Below, one piece after another: positions 52,555 through 61,170 of a stretch of DNA of 64,000 nt (position 1 is its first letter; every line of letters starts with the position of its first letter). Made by a program: the position numbers and the translations under genes. The stretch is from Candidatus Marinamargulisbacteria bacterium SCGC AAA071-K20. GTDB taxonomy: Bacteria > Margulisbacteria > Marinamargulisbacteria > GCA-2716485 > AAA071-K20. The notes under the pieces were generated by a model. The model was not told the origin of the DNA. It ran no database searches and was given only the letters and a program-made list of their open reading frames with translations. The DNA lies in contig QFBU01000003.1 in the NCBI GenBank assembly GCA_003265975.1, positions 9,811 to 73,810 on the forward strand, read 5' to 3'.

Positions 52555-53919
52555 TTAAAGGTGAACCACTAAATACTTGTTGTAGCCTCTAAAGTTTACA
52601 AGCATTAAAATTTCCTGAGAGTTTGCAATAATTTTTCTGTAGCTAGTAATAGAGTCAACTTGAGTATAGTTCACTTCTTTTATTATCATTCCTACTTTAA
52701 ACCCTTTTTTAAAAGCGAGACTCCCCGGTTTAATTTTAGTGATTACTAATCCATTTTTCCCTCTGATCCTAAATCGTCTTCTTGTTTTTTCAGACAACGG
52801 TTCTACTTTTAGTCCCAAGCGATCAGCGCCATTATAATTTGTATTATTTAAGGAATGTTTAGTTACTTTAACTTTCAGTACTTTTCGTTGATTATTCCTA
52901 AGGATGGTAAGCGTTACAAACTGGTCTAACTCTGCACTCATTACTTTTGATGTTAATGACTTAGACTCTTGAATAATGCTGCCATTATATTTAATGATAA
53001 TATCGCCTCTATTTAATCCAGCCAGTTCTCCAGGACCCCCTTTTATTACATTGTTTATTAAGGCTCCTTTTTTACTGGTAAGGTTTAGTTTTTGTTTTAA
53101 ATCAGGAGTGATATTTTGAACTTGAATTCCTAACCAACCCTTAGACACATGTCCTTGAGTTTTTAAGTCTTTCATTACTCTTATGGCCGTATTTACAGGA
53201 ACTGCAAACCCAATACCCATAAACCCTCCGCCTGCTTGACTGTAAATGGCACTATTTATACCAATTAATTCGCCTTCAATATTTAATAAGGCACCTCCCG
53301 AATTTCCGGGATTAATAGCGGCATCGGTTTGTATGAAATCAGAAAACGCACCTTCAGAAGATCTTCCTAATGCCGATATAACTCCAACGGTTAAGGTGTT
53401 TTGCAGTCCGAACGGATTCCCAATAGCAATGGCCCAATCACCGACTTTTACGTCTTTGACATTTCCAACTTTTATTGAGGGTAAGTTTCTACCCGTAATT
53501 TTTAATAAAGCAATGTCTGTTTTAGGATCAGAGCCCAATTGTTTTGCGGCAAACTCTCTTCCATCAGACAGCGTGACTGTAATCTCGTCTACTTCATTAA
53601 TAACGTGATGATTAGTAAGCACATAACCATCACCTGAAATTAGTACGCCAGACCCCAAGCCTCCCTGTTGAAGTGCTTTTTCGGGAACGTTACTTACCTG
53701 TTGATGGTCTAGTCCATAAAACTCATGAAAAGGGGATCTGAACTTTATCGAAAAGTTGGTTAATGTGCTTATACTTACTACGGCGGGATTGGCTCTTTCA
53801 GCTACCTGGTTAAAAGCATGTGACGTTTTTTTTAGCTGTTTTATACCAAGATCATCACCTTGCGAATAAAGGGAACTAAAACAAGTTAAAATTAATAATG
53901 AACAAATTAAGTAACGCAT
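52555..53919 (-). CDS. HtrA/DegP-type periplasmic serine protease
   Basis: This envelope quality-control protease has 454 residues with a signal peptide (MRYLICSLLILTCFSSLYSQ). The chymotrypsin-like domain has catalytic H105 (LTNHHV), D135 (DPKTDIALL) and S207 (GNSGG), followed by two PDZ domains (GWLGIQVQNITPDLK and RLGLKVEPLSEKTRRR starts). The order and length fit DegP/DegQ. A sigma-70 promoter (TTGAAC, 17 nt, TACACT) ends 7 nt before the ATG, so the message is leaderless. The stop region is convergent with the PorV-like gene, 15 bp apart. Confidence 0.95.
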   Translation of the reverse strand: MRYLICSLLILTCFSSLYSQGDDLGIKQLKKTSHAFNQVAERANPAVVSISTLTNFSIKFRSPFHEFYGLDHQQVSNVPEKALQQGGLGSGVLISGDGYVLTNHHVINEVDEITVTLSDGREFAAKQLGSDPKTDIALLKITGRNLPSIKVGNVKDVKVGDWAIAIGNPFGLQNTLTVGVISALGRSSEGAFSDFIQTDAAINPGNSGGALLNIEGELIGINSAIYSQAGGGFMGIGFAVPVNTAIRVMKDLKTQGHVSKGWLGIQVQNITPDLKQKLNLTSKKGALINNVIKGGPGELAGLNRGDIIIKYNGSIIQESKSLTSKVMSAELDQFVTLTILRNNQRKVLKVKVTKHSLNNTNYNGADRLGLKVEPLSEKTRRRFRIRGKNGLVITKIKPGSLAFKKGFKVGMIIKEVNYTQVDSITSYRKIIANSQEILMLVNFRGYNKYLVVHL

Positions 53920-53926
53920 TAGTGAT

Positions 53927-53955
53927 AGTGTAGAATTTCATACTTTAATGTTCAA
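53927..53955 (-). promoter_or_regulatory. Sigma-70 promoter of htrA (leaderless start)
   Basis: Read leftward: TTGAAC, 17 nt, TACACT, 7 nt, ATG at 53919. Both hexamers and the spacer are near consensus, making this the best-supported leaderless start in the window. Confidence 0.7.
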
Positions 53956-53977
53956 GTTTTAGTCTCAATTTTTTTAG

Positions 53978-53986
53978 TGGTATAGT
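53978..53986 (+). promoter_or_regulatory. Extended -10 promoter of the formyltransferase-dapE-dapD unit
   Basis: TGG-TATAGT ends 6 nt before the ATG at 53993, predicting transcription from the start codon. It is divergent from the htrA promoter. Confidence 0.5.
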
Positions 53987-53992
53987 TTGTAT

Positions 53993-54904
53993 ATGAGTTC
54001 TCAAAAAATTGTTGTATTTGGTCATACTCACTTTACACGTAGTGGCATTGAATCCCTAAGTTCTTTAGGTTTTCATCTTCATTTTGTAGTTTTAGACGAG
54101 AACAAAGAACAGTTTAAACTGCTCAACTGTACCTCTAAAGGTGACTCTACTTTTTACTTTAACTCTGTTAATGATGCAGACTTAGAAAATCATATTAAAT
54201 CCATAAGCCCAGACTATATTTTTGTTTTTGGTTTAAGTCATAAAATTCCAGACTCACTTATTTCAATTCCTAAAGTTGCCGCTATAAATGCGCATCCAAG
54301 CCTTTTGCCTGATCTTAAGGGACCAAATCCTTGGTACTGGGCTATTTATCATCGCTTAAAAACTACAGGCATTACACTCCATCATTTAAGCTCAGAATTT
54401 GATTGTGGCGACATTGTTTCTCAGATTCCTTTTTCTATTCATCCACTAGAAACGCGTGGAATGTTAGGTCAAAAAGTTAATGTTTATTTAAAGAAGCTAA
54501 TTATACAGAATAAACAGTCATTAATTGACGGGAAATTACCCTCCATTAAACAAGTAGGAGAGGGGCGTTATTTTAAATCACCTACTGACAAACATGTGTT
54601 CTTAGATTTTAATAAAACAGCTTTAGAACTTGAGTCTAATGTGCGGGCTAATAACCCAAGTATTCCTTGTATGATTCAATTGAACTCAATTATTTTGGAT
54701 GTAAGAGAAGTGTTACTTACCGAAAGAATAGCTACAACGGCGTATGAAGTGCTTATAGAAAATAGCCGATTATTTATTTCGGCCAGAGACTATTTTTTAG
54801 AAATTAAAGTCGTTGACTCAAAACTGGAAGGTTTGTTTACTGCCACTCGCTTTCTTGAACTATGTCCGGTACAATCAGGTTCAAAATGCAAGTCGCTACT
54901 GTAG
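53993..54904 (+). CDS. Formyltransferase-family protein of unknown substrate
   Basis: This 303-residue protein of the 10-formyl-tetrahydrofolate transferase fold is distinct from the Fmt encoded at 10.7 kb. The catalytic Asn-His-Asp set is present: INAHPSLLPDLKGPNPW (N and H) and EFDCGDIVSQ (Asp). A C-terminal domain with LDFNKTALELESNVRANNPS resembles the Fmt/ArnA C-terminal region. I choose MSSQKIVVFG (53993) because the -10 box lies 6 nt upstream. It is 6 nt before dapE, so it belongs to the lysine/DAP unit. The acceptor could be an amino-sugar or an amine; nothing in the sequence decides it. Confidence 0.8.
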   Translation: MSSQKIVVFGHTHFTRSGIESLSSLGFHLHFVVLDENKEQFKLLNCTSKGDSTFYFNSVNDADLENHIKSISPDYIFVFGLSHKIPDSLISIPKVAAINAHPSLLPDLKGPNPWYWAIYHRLKTTGITLHHLSSEFDCGDIVSQIPFSIHPLETRGMLGQKVNVYLKKLIIQNKQSLIDGKLPSIKQVGEGRYFKSPTDKHVFLDFNKTALELESNVRANNPSIPCMIQLNSIILDVREVLLTERIATTAYEVLIENSRLFISARDYFLEIKVVDSKLEGLFTATRFLELCPVQSGSKCKSLL

Positions 54905-54910
54905 GAAAAT

Positions 54911-55972
54911 ATGATAGATTTTATTACATCCCTTTTGGCTATTGAGTCAAAAACATACCACGAAAAAAACTGTGTAGACACTATCCAAAAATGGGTGGAA
55001 GAAGAGTGTCCTGGGGCCTCAATCTTAAGAGAAGGAAATAATTTAGTTATTTCTAATTCACTTGAAGCTAAACCTCATATTGCATTGGTTGGGCATAGCG
55101 ATACCGTTCCTGACTTTTTTATTCCCAGACAAGAAGGCGAGAACTTACATGCCTCGGGTGCTTCAGATATGAAAGCTGCAGTGGGTGTTTTTTTATGGCT
55201 GTTCAAAGAAATTTATAACTCAGTTAACTATAAACTTTCTGTAATTGTTTATGATAAAGAAGAACAAACGCCAGTAACTAGTAACGGTTTATATGAACTT
55301 ATTAAATTCCACGAGACCACTATTAAAAGTATTGACTGTGCTATCGTAGGCGAGCCCACAAATAATACTGTGCAAATTGGATGTGTGGGTAGTTTGCATT
55401 ACAGTTTAAAAGTCTTAGGCAAGTCCTGCCACTCTGCTCGGCCATGGAATGGTGAAAATGCGTTGTACAATGCATTTCCAATTATCTCTTATTTTTCAGA
55501 ACTTCAGCCTCAAAAAGAAACTATATTTGGTGTGGATTTTTATGACGTATTTCAACTTACAGAGTCCCAGTCAGAGCCAGGTAGAACGTCTGTTCCTGGG
55601 TGGTGGGAGGCTAATATTAATTATCGTTTTAGTCCAAATAAGACAGAATCTGAAGCGCAAAAAATACTCAAAAATCATGTAGCCCAATTCACAGATATTA
55701 AAACAGAACTTGTACTTAAAGACAGTGTGTTTCCAGGTGACGTAATAGAAACAGACCTCTTTAATTCAATTGTTAAATTATTAAATAAACCTCTAGAGGC
55801 TAAACAAGCGTGGACCGATGTGGCTCAACTTACCAGACTCAAGATTCCTGCGTTTAACTATGGACCTGGTTTGCAAGCCCAAGCACATAAAGTGGATGAA
55901 TACATTTCCATTCCTGACATTAATGAGTATTATCATGATCTAAAAATATGCTTAGAAGGATTGCTAAAATGA
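54911..55972 (+). CDS. dapE: Succinyl-diaminopimelate desuccinylase
   Basis: This M20-family zinc amidohydrolase releases succinate to give LL-diaminopimelate for lysine and peptidoglycan. The 353 residues resemble the actinobacterial DapE type. Metal ligands: VGHSDTVPD, ASGASDMKAAVG, the catalytic YDKEEQ, and GEPTNN. The dimerisation-domain His lies in KSCHSARPWNGENALYN. It overlaps dapD by 4 nt (ATGA), and pairing with dapD of the matching type supports the assignment over other M20 peptidases. Confidence 0.9.
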   Translation: MIDFITSLLAIESKTYHEKNCVDTIQKWVEEECPGASILREGNNLVISNSLEAKPHIALVGHSDTVPDFFIPRQEGENLHASGASDMKAAVGVFLWLFKEIYNSVNYKLSVIVYDKEEQTPVTSNGLYELIKFHETTIKSIDCAIVGEPTNNTVQIGCVGSLHYSLKVLGKSCHSARPWNGENALYNAFPIISYFSELQPQKETIFGVDFYDVFQLTESQSEPGRTSVPGWWEANINYRFSPNKTESEAQKILKNHVAQFTDIKTELVLKDSVFPGDVIETDLFNSIVKLLNKPLEAKQAWTDVAQLTRLKIPAFNYGPGLQAQAHKVDEYISIPDINEYYHDLKICLEGLLK

Positions 55973-57048
55973 CCGACAATATAATTGCTTTTGGAATAGG
56001 AATAAGACGAACAAAAGGTGAAAAAGTTTTAGATGTATTATTTCCTGAACTTTTTATAAATCCCTCTAACTCTGTGAAGGCAGACACTTTAAAAAATATA
56101 GAAATTAAAGGTGATGTCTTAACATTATCTGATAAGCAAATAGATCAATTATTTGAAAATCTTAAAGGAAAAGAAGACTCACTAAGTTATGAAATATTGT
56201 CTGCTCCAAGACCGGACAGTCAACACGCTTATTTTTCAGTAGATTTAGTATTGGTTTGTTTAACTAGTCTTGATAATGGGGTCGCCTCAGTAGAAGAAGC
56301 CTTTTTTAAACTTCAATTATTATCGTCTAGGTTGTCTCTGCCACATTCATTAAATTTAGACGGACTATTTGGCGTATTACACAATATTGCTTGGACTAAT
56401 AAAGGGCCAGTGTTGGCAGAAGATATAGATAAAGAACGAATAAAACATCAATTTTTACCCACACCTCTTATTGTAAGCCACGTCGACAAATTTCCTTATC
56501 TTGTTAACTACCATCATCCTAAAGGCACAAGAATTGCATCGGGGTCACAAGCTCGACTAGGTGCGCACCTTGGCGAAGGAACTACAATTATGCCAGCTGG
56601 ATATGTAAACTTTAATGCCGGCAGTATGGGAGCTGCAATGATAGAAGGTCGAGTGTCTGCTGGAGTAGTCATTGGAGAAAATACAGACATTGGCGGGGGC
56701 GCTTCAATTATGGGTACGCTTTCCGGAGGAAATAAGTCAGTTATTTCAATAGGTAAAAAAAGCTTGCTAGGTGCTAATTCTGGGACCGGTATTTCTTTAG
56801 GGAACGGGTGTACTATTGCCGCAGGACTATATATTTATGCAGGAATGAAAGTGTCGATGTACGACAAAGACAATAGCCCGGTAGACATTAATAATACTGT
56901 AGTGGTAGATGGAAAAAACATAGCCAAGGCGAAAGACCTTTCAGGACGTGATTTTTTACTTTTCATTCAAGACTCTTCAACTGGTAAAGTTGTTTGTAAA
57001 CCTAATACTAAAGTTATTGAGTTAAATAAGTCTCTTCACAGTAACTAG
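55969..57048 (+). CDS. dapD: Tetrahydrodipicolinate N-succinyltransferase
   Basis: This enzyme succinylates tetrahydrodipicolinate in the DAP/lysine pathway. I place the start at MTDNIIAFGIG (55969), overlapping dapE; an earlier frame start lies inside dapE. About 359 residues, with a left-handed beta-helix C-terminal half: GTRIASGSQARLGAHLGEGT, MPAGYVNFNAGSMGAAMIEG, VVIGENTDIGGGASIMGTLS and LLGANSGTGISLG. This is the longer (Pseudomonas/actinobacterial) DapD type, not the 274-residue E. coli type. It is convergent with the cytochrome gene, overlapping by 4 bp. Confidence 0.93.
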   Translation: MTDNIIAFGIGIRRTKGEKVLDVLFPELFINPSNSVKADTLKNIEIKGDVLTLSDKQIDQLFENLKGKEDSLSYEILSAPRPDSQHAYFSVDLVLVCLTSLDNGVASVEEAFFKLQLLSSRLSLPHSLNLDGLFGVLHNIAWTNKGPVLAEDIDKERIKHQFLPTPLIVSHVDKFPYLVNYHHPKGTRIASGSQARLGAHLGEGTTIMPAGYVNFNAGSMGAAMIEGRVSAGVVIGENTDIGGGASIMGTLSGGNKSVISIGKKSLLGANSGTGISLGNGCTIAAGLYIYAGMKVSMYDKDNSPVDINNTVVVDGKNIAKAKDLSGRDFLLFIQDSSTGKVVCKPNTKVIELNKSLHSN

Positions 57049-57440
57049 TTTTTCTTTAAGGACATAATGTAAAGCGTTAAGGCTTGAATGTCTTTGGTTT
57101 TAAGCTTAGTTCCCCAGCCACGCATGGTTTTGTTAGGCGTCCCGTCAGAAATAATTTTGAAAATACTATCTCTGTCAGTAGGGTAGATCCACTCATCATC
57201 ATTTAATATAGGCGCGCTGTAGGTTCCTTCATGGTTGGCACCATGGCACTTCGTACAACTTTTTTGATATAACTCAAATCCGAACTGAATAGTGTCAGCA
57301 TCAGAGGTAACTAAAGCCCAGTCTGGCTTAATTGGCGATACATCTCGATTATGGTTTCCAAAGTAGACAAATATGCTCATCATTAGTGAGAGTAGCGCTA
57401 CAAAGAGTATTGTTACGATTGTTTTCGATGTCATGACCAC
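57045..57440 (-). CDS. Membrane-anchored mono-haem cytochrome c
   Basis: This 131-residue protein has one N-terminal membrane segment (TIVTILFVALLSLMMSIFVYF, residues 7-27, in two parts) and a periplasmic class I cytochrome c domain. Haem attachment CTKCH is at residues 62-66, with likely axial Met106 in NKTMRGWG and a C-terminal helix DIQALTLYIMSLKK. It probably carries electrons to a terminal oxidase or other respiratory complex. It stands alone. The second Met (residue 3) is an alternative start. Confidence 0.88.
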   Translation of the reverse strand: MVMTSKTIVTILFVALLSLMMSIFVYFGNHNRDVSPIKPDWALVTSDADTIQFGFELYQKSCTKCHGANHEGTYSAPILNDDEWIYPTDRDSIFKIISDGTPNKTMRGWGTKLKTKDIQALTLYIMSLKKN

Positions 57441-57480
57441 CTAATTAAATGGCAATCAACAATATTTTTCAAGTTAAGGT

Positions 57481-57510
57481 CCTGGCACCTAACTATAGAA
57501 AGGTACCAGG
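57481..57510. repeat. Imperfect inverted repeat upstream of the Cache gene
   Basis: CCTGGCACCT, 10 nt, AGGTACCAGG: 9 of 10 positions pair. No T-run follows. It could be an operator or the 3' processing hairpin of a small transcript. Confidence 0.35.
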
Positions 57511-57575
57511 TCTATGTGTTTGAATTTAGACGATGTCGAATGCTTCTCTAACCTCAAAAGGTGATCAGTAATGTT

Positions 57576-57603
57576 TTGTTCAACGTTCTAATGATGGTAT
57601 AGT
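57576..57603 (+). promoter_or_regulatory. Promoter of the Cache-domain gene
   Basis: TTGTTC, 16 nt, TATAGT. The gene's ATG is about 30 nt downstream with an AGGGAG Shine-Dalgarno (about 57620-57625), a conventional leader. Confidence 0.5.
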
Positions 57604-57632
57604 TTTTATATTAATCAATTAGGGAGAATACC

Positions 57633-58853
57633 ATGTCTGGAGAAATCAAATTAAGGCCTAAGGGGCAACCTCTATTAAGAAAATACTTCACGATATTTTT
57701 TATGTTTGTAGTACTAATTTATTTAGCTATGTTTTTTTATATGAGATATACACAACGAAATATTGCAAAAGATTTAGCATCTGACGTTATTGTTGAAATT
57801 AATAGAGGAATTATAGAAAAAACTACTAATTTTTTAATGCCTGCAGTAATTGTGGCTGAAACAGGCACATTGTTGTCAGAAAGTAAGGCTCTTGATCTCA
57901 ATAATCAGCTTCAGTTAGAGCATTACTCCGAAGCAGTTTTAAAACCTTATCCTCAATTTGCTGCTTTTTATTATGGCGACATTCACGGCAATTTTGTTAT
58001 GACAAAGCGTATCAAAGATGGTTATAGCACAAAAATTATCAAAGCCAATTCAATTAAAACGGTATATAAAGACAAATGGTTGTCTGGTGGTGTTAAACAA
58101 AGACGTGTTGAAAATAAGATTGATTATGATCCTAGAGAAAGACCTTGGTTTATTGGCGCTAAAAACAAAGGAGAGCGTTTTTGGACTGACATCTATATTT
58201 TCTTTACTGACAAAAAACCAGGGATAACGGCTTCTTACCCAGTTTATAGCTCAAAAAATCATTTTTCAGGTTCGTTCGGGGTTGATATTAAGCTTTCAGA
58301 ACTCTCTAATTTTCTTAATGTAAATAGTATTGGTAATGACGGTATTATATTTATTGTTAATGACAACAATAAGTTGATTGCCTTTCCTAAAGGAAGTTCA
58401 GACTTTAAAGCCTCTTCTGGGGAAGTTGTTGATATTGTTTCTTTAGACTCAAGTAGAATTAAGAAAGCAATGAGTGCTTACCAAAGCAAAGACTCTGAAA
58501 CGTTTATTTTTGACGATAATAGTAGAACCTATATTGGTGCAATTTCACACTTTCCAGAAACGTTTGATAAAGAATGGCGAATTGTATTGATTGCTCCTCT
58601 GTCATATTTTGTTGATATAACTACAAACCCACTTTTTGAATATTTAGCGATTCTTTTGTTATTAGTGTTTGCGTATATATTTGCAAGTTTTTGTACATCA
58701 GTGACTAAGGCGCCCTTTTCAAGAGTGTTGATATTGGTTAAACAATTTAGAAACGGTGACTTTAAGGGGCGTGTAGAGAAAACTAATATTCGTGAAATTG
58801 ATGAAGTAATTGAGGAGATTAACCTGTTTGGAGATAAACTAGATTCAGTTTAG
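57633..58853 (+). CDS. Cache-domain membrane sensor lacking an output domain
   Basis: This 406-residue protein has TM1 at residues about 18-38, a periplasmic double-Cache-type sensor (YDPRERPWFIGAKNKGERFW is the characteristic segment, then GSFGVDIKLSELSNFL), TM2 at about 328-352, and a HAMP-like stretch (ILVKQFRNGDFKGRVEK). The chain then ends after IDEVIEEINLFGDKLDSV, with no kinase, cyclase, phosphatase or methyl-accepting domain. The usual Cache-HAMP proteins continue into an output domain. It may signal through a partner protein or may have been truncated. mgtC follows 28 nt later with its own promoter. Confidence 0.82.
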   Translation: MSGEIKLRPKGQPLLRKYFTIFFMFVVLIYLAMFFYMRYTQRNIAKDLASDVIVEINRGIIEKTTNFLMPAVIVAETGTLLSESKALDLNNQLQLEHYSEAVLKPYPQFAAFYYGDIHGNFVMTKRIKDGYSTKIIKANSIKTVYKDKWLSGGVKQRRVENKIDYDPRERPWFIGAKNKGERFWTDIYIFFTDKKPGITASYPVYSSKNHFSGSFGVDIKLSELSNFLNVNSIGNDGIIFIVNDNNKLIAFPKGSSDFKASSGEVVDIVSLDSSRIKKAMSAYQSKDSETFIFDDNSRTYIGAISHFPETFDKEWRIVLIAPLSYFVDITTNPLFEYLAILLLLVFAYIFASFCTSVTKAPFSRVLILVKQFRNGDFKGRVEKTNIREIDEVIEEINLFGDKLDSV

Positions 58854-58869
58854 TTTTTTAAAAATAGGG

Positions 58870-58875
58870 TATATT
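58870..58875 (+). promoter_or_regulatory. -10 box of mgtC-like gene (leaderless start)
   Basis: TATATT ends 6 nt before the ATG at 58882, matching the other leaderless candidates. Confidence 0.4.
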
Positions 58876-58881
58876 TAATAT

Positions 58882-59535
58882 ATGGACTCTCATGAATTTG
58901 CTAATACGTATCTTTTATTTCATTCAGACCTCTTAATTAGAATGGCATATGCCTTGCTTGTAGGTTTTGTAATGGGTTTCGAAAGAGAATATAATGCTAA
59001 ACCTGCAGGCGTAAAAACTTATGCGATGATCTGCTTAGGGGCAACAATTATTACTTATATGTCCCTAAATCTTTCTGATCAGGCCGACTCTTCACGACTA
59101 GCCGCCCAAATTGTCTCAGGACTCGGCTTTATTGGAGCCGGTGCAATTTTTCAATCAAAAAGGATGATAACAGGCCTAACGACAGCCTCAACATTGTGGT
59201 TAGTTGGTTCTTTTGGAATATTAATTGGAGCGGGGCTATTTTTAGATACCTTGATTTGTTTGGTATTTGTCTATGTGTATTTTATTCTTACGAGGTTAAT
59301 TCAAAATACACGAATTAAACGGATAAAGTATTCGTTAATAATTAAGATTGAAAGTAATGATGTTCTTCAGAAAATCAATAAAATTGTAAAGAATAGTAAG
59401 GTTAAAGTAATGAATAGAAGTCTCTTAAAAGGGTCCTCTATGCAGATAGAATTAAATTATATTTCAACAAAATCTTCTAATGATCAGTTATTTGAATCCT
59501 TGATGTCTGTTAATGGCGTTTTAGAAATTATCTAA
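58882..59535 (+). CDS. MgtC/SapB family membrane protein
   Basis: This 217-residue protein has an N-terminal multi-helix domain with the MgtC signature ALLVGFVMGFEREYNAKPAG, KTYAMICLGATIITYMS, IVSGLGFIGAGAIF and GLTTASTLWLVGSFG, and a C-terminal soluble ACT-like domain (about residues 150-217). Members influence magnesium homeostasis, membrane potential or virulence depending on the organism; the role here is not set by sequence. It stands between the Cache sensor and ilvC, with a -10 box 6 nt before its start. Confidence 0.9.
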   Translation: MDSHEFANTYLLFHSDLLIRMAYALLVGFVMGFEREYNAKPAGVKTYAMICLGATIITYMSLNLSDQADSSRLAAQIVSGLGFIGAGAIFQSKRMITGLTTASTLWLVGSFGILIGAGLFLDTLICLVFVYVYFILTRLIQNTRIKRIKYSLIIKIESNDVLQKINKIVKNSKVKVMNRSLLKGSSMQIELNYISTKSSNDQLFESLMSVNGVLEII

Positions 59536-59581
59536 TAAGACTTCTTCTGTTTGCGTATTTGTGCGTAATTTGTAATAATAG

Positions 59582-61105
<1,524 letters not shown>

Positions 61106-61117
61106 AGTAATTTTGAT

Positions 61118-61155
61118 AAAGGCCTTCCTAGTTTTCTAGGAAGGCCTTTTTTTTT
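61118..61155 (+). terminator. Rho-independent terminator of ilvC
   Basis: AAAGGCCTTCCTAG, loop TTTT, CTAGGAAGGCCTTT, followed by a T-run: a perfect stem of about 14 bp, 12 nt after the ilvC stop. Confidence 0.95.
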
Positions 61156-61170
61156 GAAAGGGGTATTTTA

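Noticed and set aside
52544..52569. Hairpin between the PorV-like gene and htrA as a terminator
   Set aside because: The stem GTGGCCTTT/AAAGG..CCAC needs a 4-nt bulge and has no T-run; too weak to list as a feature.
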